Below are positions 44,766 to 54,098 of a DNA stretch of 64,000 nucleotides, piece after piece. Below the pieces are notes generated by a model that saw nothing but the letters and a program-made list of their open reading frames with translations, made no database searches and was not told the origin of the DNA. The position numbers and the translations under genes are program-made. Source of the DNA: Wenzhouxiangella marina (GTDB lineage: Bacteria > Pseudomonadota > Gammaproteobacteria > Xanthomonadales > Wenzhouxiangellaceae); NCBI RefSeq assembly GCF_001187785.1, contig NZ_CP012154.1, positions 3,528,501 to 3,592,500 on the forward strand, written 5' to 3'. The number at the start of each line of letters is the position of its first letter. The stretch's first letter is position 1.

Positions 44766-47700
44766 TCAGAACTCGAAGCGATCCTGGAAGATATCGTCAC
44801 CCAGGATTTCGAGGCTGAACGGTACCGGAATGATGCCTGCGCCTGCATCGTTGCTGCTGACACAGACGAAGGCTTCGTAGGTACCGGCCATCAGACCGCT
44901 GGCATCGACACTCACCGTCACCGGCGAGGTGCCGCCTGCATCGACGGCTCCGAAGAACGGCGCCACCGACAGCCAGGGCACATCAGCCGGGTTGGTGCAG
45001 AAGTTCGGCTGGCTGATGCTGACCGTATCGATACCGATGTAGTTGCTGTTGGCACCGGACGGGCCTGCATCGGTCACGAAATAACGGAACGCGAAGCGAC
45101 CCGAGGTCTGCCCCGGCAGGCCATCAACGCTCACCGTGAACTGCGCCCAGTCATCCGGGTAGTCGCCGCCGAGGTTTTCGTTGATCGACAGCAACAGGGT
45201 GTCGAAATCACCGACATCCGTGGCCGAGGCGCCAGCGAAGGTGCTGCTTCCGCTGGTGCTCAAACGGACTTCCAGACGATCCGGGAAGGTGCTGCCGGTC
45301 GGGACTCGCGTCCAGAACGTCATCTCCGTACCGTTGGTCAGCTGGATCTCCGGCGTCATCAACCAGTTGCTGATGATGCCCGTGCCACCGGCGGTGTTGT
45401 TGAAGTTGGCGCCGATGTAGGCCGTGGTGGCCCCTTCATGCGCCGCGAACACCGTGTCGTTGCCCTGGAACCAGTCGGACGTGCCCAACGGAGCACTCAG
45501 GTTCTGCAGCGACCAACCGGCACCGGCCAGCAGACTGATGTCGTCGAAGGCTTCGCTGAAGTTGTCCGTGATCGGACCACCCTGAATGCCTGCATCGACA
45601 AACGGCGACTGCTCGCCCAGACGCTCGGTGGCAATGCTTTCGCTGGCGCGATCGCCGCCGGTGTTGTTGATCAACTCACCGGCACCGTCCAGACCATAGG
45701 CGTAGGCAATGGCGGCCGGATCGGCTTCCTGGATACCCCAGACCAGCTGAGCACCGCCAAGGCTGTTGTCGATCGTCATGGCGAAGTCAGCAGCGGTGTC
45801 ACCCGGGCCGAAGACCGCATCGAAGCCTGCCGGCGCCACCTGGGCACACGGTGCCTCGAGCACCAGACCGAAGTCCTGAACGGTCGTGGTGGAACCCGCG
45901 ATCGCAACGCCCGTGACCGTGTCCGTGATGTGGTTCGGCGCAGACGCCGTGATGTCCAGCGGACCTTCAGCTTCATCCAGGTACAGGCTGTAGAACCCGT
46001 TGGCATCGGCGGTCAGGTTGAAGGTGGTAAACGCACCCACCACTTCGACACCGGCGCCGGCGGCCAGGATCGGCGAGGCCTGACAACGGCCCAGACCCTG
46101 CACCGTGCCTTCGAGCAGCGCGGCGTTGGCCGGGACGGTGACATCCAGGCTGACCGGCAGCTCGACGCGCGGCGTGACCGGGTCGTTGCTGTTGATGCAC
46201 AGGGTGGCCTCGTACAGGCCCGGGGCCAGGCCAGTCGCGTCGAAATCGACGTTCACGGAACTGGTGCCCAAAGCAGCCGTGGTACCCGAGGTCGGACTGA
46301 CCGACACCCAAGGCACGTCACTCGGCGACTCGCAAACCGACGGCGGCGGACCACCACCCAGGGCAGCATCGCAGGCAGCTTGATTGGTGCACTGCAGGGT
46401 GATGCCCGGCGGCAGGGTGGTCGGGGTGGCCGAATCGCTCCAGGCCGAGTCGGGTGCCGGGGTGGTGTCGTTGAAGTCCTCGAACCACTCGATATATATC
46501 TCACCGGCGCCATTGGCAGCCACAGGAGAACCCAGCGCCACCACACCGCCGGAGCTCAGGGTCTCGACGCCCGACCCATCGGTGTCCGACGGCTGGATTT
46601 CCGCACCCAGGCCCAGCGGATCACCGGCGTTGCTGAGAATCGCCATGCGCGACTCACTCAACCAGCTCGGAGAAAACGCTTCGATGGTGACTTCGTAGCC
46701 CACACCGATGACCGAGTTACCGGCACCGATGTTCAGGGTGACCGAGGAGTTGGTCGGCGTTCCCAGGCCTTCGAAGACCTCGACGCCGTTCACAGACAGG
46801 GTCGGGTTGCCCCTCATGGAGGCCAAAGTCTGAGCTTCTTCGATGCTCCACTCCAGAACCAGATCCGTGCCCAGGTTGCCGATATCGAAGGTCTCGGTGG
46901 TGGTCGGATTGAGCACATCCACCGCACCATCGACGGAAGTGGCACTGACGTCGATGGTCGGCAGACCACCGGCAACCGTGACTTCCAGGGTCACGGGCAG
47001 CACGAAGACGGGGTTGTTCACGTCAGAGGTTTCGACGCAGACCCTGGCTTCGTAGGTGCCGGTGGCCAGACCGGTGCTGTCCACATTGATGGTCACCTCT
47101 TCACTTGCACCAGCTGCCACCGAGCCGCTTGCCGGCGTCACGGACAGCCAGGGCACGTCGGCCGGGGTCAGACAGGCCGAACCACCGGTGCCGAAGCCAC
47201 GGATGGTCCAGTTGCGATCCGGCAGCAGGGCACCGAGCGGCGCAAAGGTGGCCGCGTTGGCAAACACCGGCGGATCACCGGCCACACCGCCGGGGAAGTT
47301 GAAGGCAATCCAGGACTCACCGTTGGCGGTTCCAGGTGCATCGGCCACTCCAGCACGGTACAGCGCCGCGGTGGTGCGGTTGACCACGCCGATCAGCACA
47401 TCGCCATCGGCGGTGGTGATGTCGACACCTGCAGGCAGGGTCACGGTCTGGAAGTTGACGCCCGCCGTCACGACCTCGCCGACCACGCTGGACACCAGGG
47501 TGGCGCCATTGGTCGGATCACGATCCGGGTCGACCCAGACGTGCACATCGAACACATCACCCGGATTGACACCGGCATTGCCGGGTGCAAAGGCCACGTC
47601 GACCGTTTCCAGGGTAAACGGAAGGTCGAGCGGACCCGGGGTGAACTGGTTGAACCACAGGATTTCCTGCGTGTCGACACCGACGATCGTGGCAATGCCC

Positions 47701-50219
47701 GTATCGAGCACCAGATCGACCGGCTGCGGAGGACTGGCTTCACGCGAGCCGCCCAGCACCACGGTGGCCGGAGCCGCTTCTTCGATCGTGTAGGTCAGAT
47801 CCTCGACCGCCACGCCTTCACCGACGTTGCTGATGTTGAAGCTGGCGCTGCCGGTGGTGTTCTCTTCGAGCAGGATGGTGAACTCCGTCTCATCGATGGC
47901 GGCGGCCGCCGGAGCCGACGGCGTGCCTGAAATGGCCGTCGTAAGATGCGCCTGCGGTGCCTGCGCCGTGTCTTCATCGATCAGGATGCGACCGAACTGG
48001 ATCGCGGAGGTCAGGTCGGTCAGCGGCGACACGTCGATGGTCAGGGTGACCTCTTCGTTGGTATCGCCGGTGAAGCTGAAGCTCGACGGCGTGACTTGAA
48101 TGTCGAGATCGGGGTTGCCGCTCTCGACCGAGACCGTCCAGCTCGACGCCACGTCCAGAGTGTTACGCAGGGTGCGCGTGAAGCTGCAGCTCGGCGTGCA
48201 ATCCAGATTACGGACGTCCGGGGTGTTCAGGGTCTTGACGTCACCACCCAGGTTCGGGTCGGCCGCCAGGTAGTTGGCCGTGGACTCATCCATGACCAGA
48301 CCCGCCAGGGCGGCAGCGGTCAGATCGACGCGGCCATGGCCGACGTCATCGGCGTCCCAGGGCGTGACGCCATCTTCCTTGAAGCCATCACGGAATGCGG
48401 TCATCTGCATGGCCGACTTGACTTCCGAAGGCGTCCAGTCCGGGTTGGCCTGGCGAACGAGAATCGCGGCACCGGCCACATGCGGGCTGGACATCGAGGT
48501 ACCCGACAGGAACGCGTAACCACCCGGAACCGCGGCGAGGATGTTGACACCCGGGCCCGTGATGTTCGGCTTCTGCAGGTCCTGCAGAGGCGAGGCCGTC
48601 GGGCCACGCAGGCTGAAGCCGGCCAGGATATCGCCCGCACTCGGAACGACGAAGCCAGCGTCGGCGACCGGGACGGTCACTTCGGCCACGCCACCGGCCA
48701 GGGTGGCGATCATGGCGTTGCCGTCATCGGTCGAAATCATGACCGACGGAACCGTGGTGGTCTCGAGGCCGCCCATGACGATGGGGTCGCCAGCGTTGTT
48801 GTAGACGATCACGAAGACCGCACCGGCGGCCACCGCGTTGTTGACCTTGTCGGCGAACGCGCAGCCACCGCGGGAGATCAGCGCTGCTTCGCCGGCGAAG
48901 GAACCCGCCGCAAAGGCCGCACAGCCTTCCACGTTGCCCGCATCGACGTCACCGGCCCAGCGCAGATCGCCGACGAAATCGACGGTCATTGCCGGACCCG
49001 AGCCTTCGATGGCGAACACGCCGGAGGGGCCACCGGCCAGGGAAACGGATTTGCCGATGCGACCGTCATGCGTGCTGGCCGCGACGCTCATGACCCAGGG
49101 GCCGCGGTGGTTGACGGCGCCGACCGGGTCGGGGACACCGGCGCTGGTGTTACCGGCAGAGGCGGCGATGAACACACCGGCGTCGACGATGTCGAGCTTG
49201 GTGCGATCGAAGTCAGCCCACGGGCTGGCGCCACCGGAAATGGAGTAGTTCATGGAAGCAATCGGACCTTCCGGCGCCGAATTCTGGATCAGCACGCTTT
49301 CCAGACCGGCAGCGATGTCGGCACCGCCGCAGCTCTGGCCGCCGTTGGCGCTACAGACGTCGTAGGAACGGATGTGCGCGCAGGGCGCCACGCCGGAAAT
49401 GGCCGTGAACGGGGCCGGCAGTTCCGGCGACGGCGTGGCGGCATTGGTCACGAAGTTGCCCGCGACCGTGCTGGCCGTGTGCGAACCGTGACCGTTTTCA
49501 TCCAGACCGTCAGGACCGTTACACAGGCCCGTGCCGTCAGCGCTCGAGCAGTCGAGGAAGCTGATGACCTTGTCCGGAACGCCACCAACGCCATGGCCAC
49601 AGGCCGGGTCGTTGATGAAGCTCGGGTGGGTGGCAGGGTCGGAGATTCCCGAGTCCAGCACGGCAGCGATCATCAGCTCACCGAGCAGGGGCGAGCCATC
49701 CGGCGTGTTCGTGCCGTCCCAGATCGTGCCGGCACCGATGAACTCCGGACCGCGGAACGTCGCGATATCGTACAGGCGCTCACGGTGAAGTGCCTCGACG
49801 CCATTCATGCTGGCGACGCGCTCGGCTTCGGCCGGCGTCAGACGAACGGCAATGCCGTTGCGGCTGGTCAGGTAGAAGTGCGAGGGCTCGAGCGTACGGC
49901 CCAGCGTCTGGCTCATCAGGCTGACGCGCTGCGCCTGGATGGCCATCAGCTGATCCCGCGCGGCCAGGTTGGCAGGCGCGAAGTAATCGAACTCGGCCTG
50001 GGAGCGGCTGTGATGCTGCTCGATCAGACTCGGCTCGGAGAACTGGATCAGATAGGTGAATCGTCCTTGCGCGTCCGCCGGCGAGTAGACGGCATTGACG
50101 CTGGACGGATCGATCGTCTGGCTGACCGGGGTATTGGCCATCAGGCCACCGGCTAGCAGAATCAGGCCGAGCGCGACGAGGTGTCGCCCTGCAGCCCAGG
50201 GGGAGGAGCTGGAACTCAT
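44766..50219 (-). CDS. Giant secreted S8 subtilisin-like protease with PA domain insert and DRFE tail
   Basis: 1817 residues. Signal sequence near residues 12-28 (LVALGLILLAGGLMA), propeptide, then the S8 domain with Asp189 (AAVLDSGISD), His244 (ENGHGSHTAS), the Asn in FIAASAGNTS and Ser in LSGTSMSSPHVAG near 565. Between Asn and Ser lies a protease-associated (PA) domain (GCAAFAAGSFAGEAALISRG, GGCAFADKVNNAVAAGAVFV) that usually shapes substrate access. The C-terminal 1100 residues carry repeated modules with PWLSVTPASGSV and STGLATGTYEARVCV, and a jelly-roll region (EAFDDISLLAGAGWSLQN). Ends DDIFQDRFEF. Clear tandem paralogue of the neighbour at 40407; extracellular protein degradation is the likely role. 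Confidence 0.93.
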   Translation of the reverse strand: MSSSSSPWAAGRHLVALGLILLAGGLMANTPVSQTIDPSSVNAVYSPADAQGRFTYLIQFSEPSLIEQHHSRSQAEFDYFAPANLAARDQLMAIQAQRVSLMSQTLGRTLEPSHFYLTSRNGIAVRLTPAEAERVASMNGVEALHRERLYDIATFRGPEFIGAGTIWDGTNTPDGSPLLGELMIAAVLDSGISDPATHPSFINDPACGHGVGGVPDKVISFLDCSSADGTGLCNGPDGLDENGHGSHTASTVAGNFVTNAATPSPELPAPFTAISGVAPCAHIRSYDVCSANGGQSCGGADIAAGLESVLIQNSAPEGPIASMNYSISGGASPWADFDRTKLDIVDAGVFIAASAGNTSAGVPDPVGAVNHRGPWVMSVAASTHDGRIGKSVSLAGGPSGVFAIEGSGPAMTVDFVGDLRWAGDVDAGNVEGCAAFAAGSFAGEAALISRGGCAFADKVNNAVAAGAVFVIVYNNAGDPIVMGGLETTTVPSVMISTDDGNAMIATLAGGVAEVTVPVADAGFVVPSAGDILAGFSLRGPTASPLQDLQKPNITGPGVNILAAVPGGYAFLSGTSMSSPHVAGAAILVRQANPDWTPSEVKSAMQMTAFRDGFKEDGVTPWDADDVGHGRVDLTAAALAGLVMDESTANYLAADPNLGGDVKTLNTPDVRNLDCTPSCSFTRTLRNTLDVASSWTVSVESGNPDLDIQVTPSSFSFTGDTNEEVTLTIDVSPLTDLTSAIQFGRILIDEDTAQAPQAHLTTAISGTPSAPAAAAIDETEFTILLEENTTGSASFNISNVGEGVAVEDLTYTIEEAAPATVVLGGSREASPPQPVDLVLDTGIATIVGVDTQEILWFNQFTPGPLDLPFTLETVDVAFAPGNAGVNPGDVFDVHVWVDPDRDPTNGATLVSSVVGEVVTAGVNFQTVTLPAGVDITTADGDVLIGVVNRTTAALYRAGVADAPGTANGESWIAFNFPGGVAGDPPVFANAATFAPLGALLPDRNWTIRGFGTGGSACLTPADVPWLSVTPASGSVAAGASEEVTINVDSTGLATGTYEARVCVETSDVNNPVFVLPVTLEVTVAGGLPTIDVSATSVDGAVDVLNPTTTETFDIGNLGTDLVLEWSIEEAQTLASMRGNPTLSVNGVEVFEGLGTPTNSSVTLNIGAGNSVIGVGYEVTIEAFSPSWLSESRMAILSNAGDPLGLGAEIQPSDTDGSGVETLSSGGVVALGSPVAANGAGEIYIEWFEDFNDTTPAPDSAWSDSATPTTLPPGITLQCTNQAACDAALGGGPPPSVCESPSDVPWVSVSPTSGTTAALGTSSVNVDFDATGLAPGLYEATLCINSNDPVTPRVELPVSLDVTVPANAALLEGTVQGLGRCQASPILAAGAGVEVVGAFTTFNLTADANGFYSLYLDEAEGPLDITASAPNHITDTVTGVAIAGSTTTVQDFGLVLEAPCAQVAPAGFDAVFGPGDTAADFAMTIDNSLGGAQLVWGIQEADPAAIAYAYGLDGAGELINNTGGDRASESIATERLGEQSPFVDAGIQGGPITDNFSEAFDDISLLAGAGWSLQNLSAPLGTSDWFQGNDTVFAAHEGATTAYIGANFNNTAGGTGIISNWLMTPEIQLTNGTEMTFWTRVPTGSTFPDRLEVRLSTSGSSTFAGASATDVGDFDTLLLSINENLGGDYPDDWAQFTVSVDGLPGQTSGRFAFRYFVTDAGPSGANSNYIGIDTVSISQPNFCTNPADVPWLSVAPFFGAVDAGGTSPVTVSVDASGLMAGTYEAFVCVSSNDAGAGIIPVPFSLEILGDDIFQDRFEF

Positions 50220-50506
50220 GATCGTGGTGCCCTCGCTTTCATTAGGGTAAGGGGTTATTGCTGTCGATTCCTCTTTTCGGTGGCGATCCCTCAGCCACTC
50301 GATTCTTTTCCGGTCGGTCCGTCTCGGAGCGATCCGGAAATGGAATCGACCCCGGAGTGTACTGGTGGGGTCGCGTGATCGTCAAATCCGCCCGGGCGCG
50401 CCGGGCCCTCCGCCGAGCCCCCGTTTTTCGGGGATTCGACGGGAATCTCCTTCACTATTGTTCAGGATGCGTGAATTTCTTGACGGGCCCCTGCTAGCAT
50501 TCGAGC

Positions 50507-52090
50507 ATGGACAGATTCTCTTTGCCGAGCCCAACGCGCCTTCCGGTTCTCGCTTTGTTCTTTTTCCTGGCCGTGGCGCCAGCACACGCACTCGAATTCG
50601 AAGATCGATCACAATCGGCCGGCTTCGAACCCGGTTTCCTCGCCAACGTGCCCGCGGGCGGCATCGCCGTGGCCGACTTCGATCGCAACGGCTACCCGGA
50701 CCTGTTCGTCACCGGCTACTTCCAGGCCAATCGCCTGTTCTTCAACCAGGGCAGCGGAAGCTTCACCGAAGATCCTGCCGTGAACGCCACGATCGCCGGC
50801 AGCGCCTGCAGCAGCGTCGCCGCCGCCGATTACGACAACGACGGCTGGCCGGACGTCTACGTCGGCTGTCGCAACCAGTCCAATCTCCTGCTCCGAAACC
50901 TCGCCGGCACCGGCTTCTCGAACGAGATCCATCCGGCGATCGACCACGCACCGACCGGCGTCAACAGTGCCCGCACCGACGCCGTCGCCTGGGGCGACCT
51001 GGACGGCAACGGACTCCTCGACCTCTATATCGGCGTCTACCCCACCAGCTCCCTACCCGACCTGAACGATCCGGACAACCTCGACCGCATCGCCTTGCAG
51101 CTCGGCAATGGCCAGTGGAACCGGATCAGCACCGCTTTTTCCGGGACGCAGCGGGCGATGCTGGCACGCACCGCCCTGACGCAGGGCTTTTCGGACTTCG
51201 ATTTCGACGGCCGTCCCGATCTCTATGTCGTCAACGACAAGCTCCAGGGCAACGTGCTCTGGCGTAACGACGGGGCCGGCTGCGACGGCTGGTGCCTGAC
51301 CGAGCGCTCGGCCCAGTCCGGTCTGGCGCGACCGGTCTACGGCATGGGCCTGGCGATCGGTGACGTCGATCGCGACGGACGCTGGGATTTCTTTTTCTCC
51401 AGCATCGACGAGCAGGTCCTGCTGCGCGGTCGGAGCACGGCACCCCTGTTCTTCGAAGAGGACCCGGGCAGCGCGCTCAATGTCCAGGTCGTCGGCTGGG
51501 GGACGATCTTCGCCGACTTCGACAACGATGGTTGGGAGGACGCCTTTCTGGCCGCCAATAGCGGCAGCTTTTCCTCGACGCCCAGCATCGATCAGGTCTT
51601 TCGCAATCAGGCCGACGGCAGCTTCGTCTCGGCCACCACGGGCAGCGGACTCGACATCCAGCGCCCGACCGAGGCTGCCGCGCGGGTCGATTTCGACAAC
51701 GACGGCCGACTGGATCTGGTTCTGGGGCACTGGAATCAGCCCGTGGGCTATCGTCTCTATCGCAACATCACGCCGACCAGTGGCCACTGGATCGGTTTCC
51801 AGCTCGACGGCGGCAGCGAAGTCAATCGCGATGGGATCGGCGCGCGCATCGTTCTCGATGACGGGACCGGAACGATGCAGATGCGCGAGCGCCGAAGCGG
51901 CGAGTCCCGCGGCTCCAGCCACGACCCACGACTGCATTTCGGTCTTGGCCCGAACACGATGCTCAGCGTTCAGGTCCACTGGCCCGACGGCACGCTCCAA
52001 ACCCTGGAGGGTCTCGCCGTGGACCAGTACCATCTGATCACTCACCCTGGAAGCGAAGGGGTCTTCAACGACCGCTTCCAAGCGCCCTGA
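50507..52090 (+). CDS. Secreted FG-GAP/ASPIC-UnbV protein (CRTAC1-like) with DRFQ tail
   Basis: 527 residues. Signal peptide with FFFLAVAPAHA, then calcium-loop FG-GAP repeats: DFDRNGYPDLF, DYDNDGWPDVY, DLDGNGLLDLY, DFDFDGRPDLY, DVDRDGRWDFF, DFDNDGWEDAF, DFDNDGRLDLV. The C-terminal ASPIC/UnbV motif follows (HWIGFQLDGGSEVNRDGIGA, RSGESRGSSHDPRLHFGLG, VHWPDGTLQTL). The end GVFNDRFQAP is a variant of the shared tail. Related to the gene at 13357 in domain order. Divergent from the giant subtilase across a 287-bp gap in which no clear promoter pair was found. Confidence 0.88.
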   Translation: MDRFSLPSPTRLPVLALFFFLAVAPAHALEFEDRSQSAGFEPGFLANVPAGGIAVADFDRNGYPDLFVTGYFQANRLFFNQGSGSFTEDPAVNATIAGSACSSVAAADYDNDGWPDVYVGCRNQSNLLLRNLAGTGFSNEIHPAIDHAPTGVNSARTDAVAWGDLDGNGLLDLYIGVYPTSSLPDLNDPDNLDRIALQLGNGQWNRISTAFSGTQRAMLARTALTQGFSDFDFDGRPDLYVVNDKLQGNVLWRNDGAGCDGWCLTERSAQSGLARPVYGMGLAIGDVDRDGRWDFFFSSIDEQVLLRGRSTAPLFFEEDPGSALNVQVVGWGTIFADFDNDGWEDAFLAANSGSFSSTPSIDQVFRNQADGSFVSATTGSGLDIQRPTEAAARVDFDNDGRLDLVLGHWNQPVGYRLYRNITPTSGHWIGFQLDGGSEVNRDGIGARIVLDDGTGTMQMRERRSGESRGSSHDPRLHFGLGPNTMLSVQVHWPDGTLQTLEGLAVDQYHLITHPGSEGVFNDRFQAP

Positions 52091-52127
52091 CCCGCACCCG
52101 ACATCGGATTTGACCAGACTCGCGACC

Positions 52128-54098
52128 ATGCTCTCCGGACCAATGCCACTTCTCAAGCTCGCGGCGCTCCTGATCGGTCTCGGCGGCGCGACCGCCAGCG
52201 CATTACCCGTCAAGCTGCCCTCGGCTGGTGAACCTTTCCAGCTCAGCGCCGACTGCGCCTCGGCTGAATCGGTCGCCCTGGCCTGGAACGAACAACTGCT
52301 GGCCGCCATCCGCCTGGATGCGCCAAGACCCACGGTCCATGCCCGCAACCTCTTCCACGTTTCCGCCGCCATGTACGATGCCTGGGCGGCCGCACACCCC
52401 GAGGCCTCGCCCGTCTTCCACGACGAGCCGACGATCGAACTCGCTCCGTCCGAACTCCGCGCCGCGATCAGCCATGCCGCCTACCGCGTGCTCGTTCACC
52501 GATTTACCGGCTCGCCAGGCGCACCGACCACGCTGCCCCGTCTGCAGACCTGCATGCTGCAACTCGGCCTGGACCCGGGTGACAAGGGTCTCGTGGGCCA
52601 GACGCCGGCCGCGCTGGGCAACCGCGTGGCCCAGACCATCATCAGCTTCGGTCTGAGTGATGGTTCGAACGAAAGCGGCGACCACGTCGATGACGGCAGC
52701 TATTTCCCAGCCAATGCACCGATGCTGGTTCAGCTCAGCGGCACCGGCGGGATGGCCGATCCCAATGCCTGGCAGCCGCTGATCCCGCCCGGCGCCTTCG
52801 GCGTGCAGAGCTTTCTGACGCCCTTCTGGCGTCAGGTGACGCCTTTCGCCATCGTTCGGCCGGGACCGGATCAACCCTATCTGGATCCCGGTCCGCCGCC
52901 GCTGCTCGGCGGCGCCGACGATGCCGAGCTCAAGCTGGCCGTGCTGGAACTGATTCAGGCCTCGGCCAGCCTCGACCCGGGGCTGGGCGTGATCATCGAT
53001 CGATCGCCGGGCGTGGTCGGCAACAATTCGCTCGGCGCCGATGACGGCAGCGGGCATCCGGTCAACCCGGCCACCGGCCAGCCCTACCCGCCCAATCCGA
53101 TGCTGCTCGGCGACTTCGGCCGGGTCAGCGCCGAATTCTGGGCCGATGGCCCCGCCTCCTCGACTCCGCCTGGCCACTGGAACGAAATCGCCAACGCCGT
53201 CGTGCAGCACGCGGACTTCGAGCGTCGCCTGGGCGGTCGCGGACCGATGCTCGACCGTCTGGAGTGGGACGTCAAGATGTACCTGGCCCTCAACGGCGCA
53301 CTGCACGATGCCGCCATCGCCACCTGGGAAACCAAGCGCCAGTACGACTCCTCGCGGCCGATCAGCCTGATTCGGGAAATGGGCGCCTTCGGTCAGTCCA
53401 GCGACCCCGATGGCCTCGCCTACCACCCGCTCGGTCTGCCCCTGGAAGCGGGCCTGGTCGAAGTGATCACCGCCACCTCCGCCGCGCCGGGCGAGCGCCA
53501 CGCTCACCTGTCCGATCACATCGGCGAGATCGCCGTGCTCGGCTGGCTCGGTCATCCGGCCGACCCGGAAACCCAGATCGGCGGGGTGGGCTGGCTGCGG
53601 GCGGTCGACTGGTGGCCCTATCAGGAGCGCAGCTTCGTCACGCCACCCTTCGGAGGTTACACCTCGGGGCACAGCGGCTTCAGCCGAGCGGCGGCCGAGG
53701 TGCTGGCCGGATTGAGCGGCTCGACCTGGTTCCCCGGCGGCCTGGCCGGCTACACCGTGGCCGCCGATGGCCCCGGCTACTCGCTGAACTTCGAATACGG
53801 CCCCAGCGCGCCCGTCGAACTGCAGTGGGCGACCTACTTCGACGCCGCGGACGAGGCCGGGCAATCACGCATCTGGGGTGGGATTCACCCGGTCTTCGAC
53901 GACCACAGTGGCCGGATCATCGGCTCGGCGGTCGGTCAGCAGGCCCTGGCCCGGGCCTTCGAGCTGTTCGGGGCACCCGCACCGGCCATGGCGGTGCCGG
54001 GGCCCGGCCCCGCAGGCTTGATTCTGCTCGGGATCGGTCTGGCCGGCCTGGCCGGCCGGCGCCTGCGGATCAGCTGCGCAGACCGACGCCGCGCTTGA
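52128..54098 (+). CDS. Vanadium-dependent haloperoxidase-like / PAP2 superfamily secreted protein with PEP-CTERM-like tail
   Basis: About 656 residues. Signal peptide MPLLKLAALLIGLGGATASA (start may be 52143). The vanadate/phosphate site of haloperoxidases is reproduced with exact spacing: Lys and Arg in KRQYDSSRP (K-x6-R), the SGH of GGYTSGHSGFSRAAAEVLA, and Arg and His in RIWGGIHPVF (R-x5-H). So halide oxidation or phosphatase activity is plausible. The C-terminus has VPGPGPAGLILLGIGLAGLA followed by GRRLR, which looks like a PEP-CTERM-type anchor (Pro-Gly-Pro in place of Pro-Glu-Pro), then 11 further residues. It overlaps the convergent ABC permease gene by 29 bp. Confidence 0.85.
   Translation: MLSGPMPLLKLAALLIGLGGATASALPVKLPSAGEPFQLSADCASAESVALAWNEQLLAAIRLDAPRPTVHARNLFHVSAAMYDAWAAAHPEASPVFHDEPTIELAPSELRAAISHAAYRVLVHRFTGSPGAPTTLPRLQTCMLQLGLDPGDKGLVGQTPAALGNRVAQTIISFGLSDGSNESGDHVDDGSYFPANAPMLVQLSGTGGMADPNAWQPLIPPGAFGVQSFLTPFWRQVTPFAIVRPGPDQPYLDPGPPPLLGGADDAELKLAVLELIQASASLDPGLGVIIDRSPGVVGNNSLGADDGSGHPVNPATGQPYPPNPMLLGDFGRVSAEFWADGPASSTPPGHWNEIANAVVQHADFERRLGGRGPMLDRLEWDVKMYLALNGALHDAAIATWETKRQYDSSRPISLIREMGAFGQSSDPDGLAYHPLGLPLEAGLVEVITATSAAPGERHAHLSDHIGEIAVLGWLGHPADPETQIGGVGWLRAVDWWPYQERSFVTPPFGGYTSGHSGFSRAAAEVLAGLSGSTWFPGGLAGYTVAADGPGYSLNFEYGPSAPVELQWATYFDAADEAGQSRIWGGIHPVFDDHSGRIIGSAVGQQALARAFELFGAPAPAMAVPGPGPAGLILLGIGLAGLAGRRLRISCADRRRA

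Noticed and set aside
40305-50156. Very long plus-strand frames opposite the two subtilase genes
   Set aside because: They are antisense shadows of high-GC coding DNA; the minus-strand frames have signal peptides, catalytic triads and terminators.
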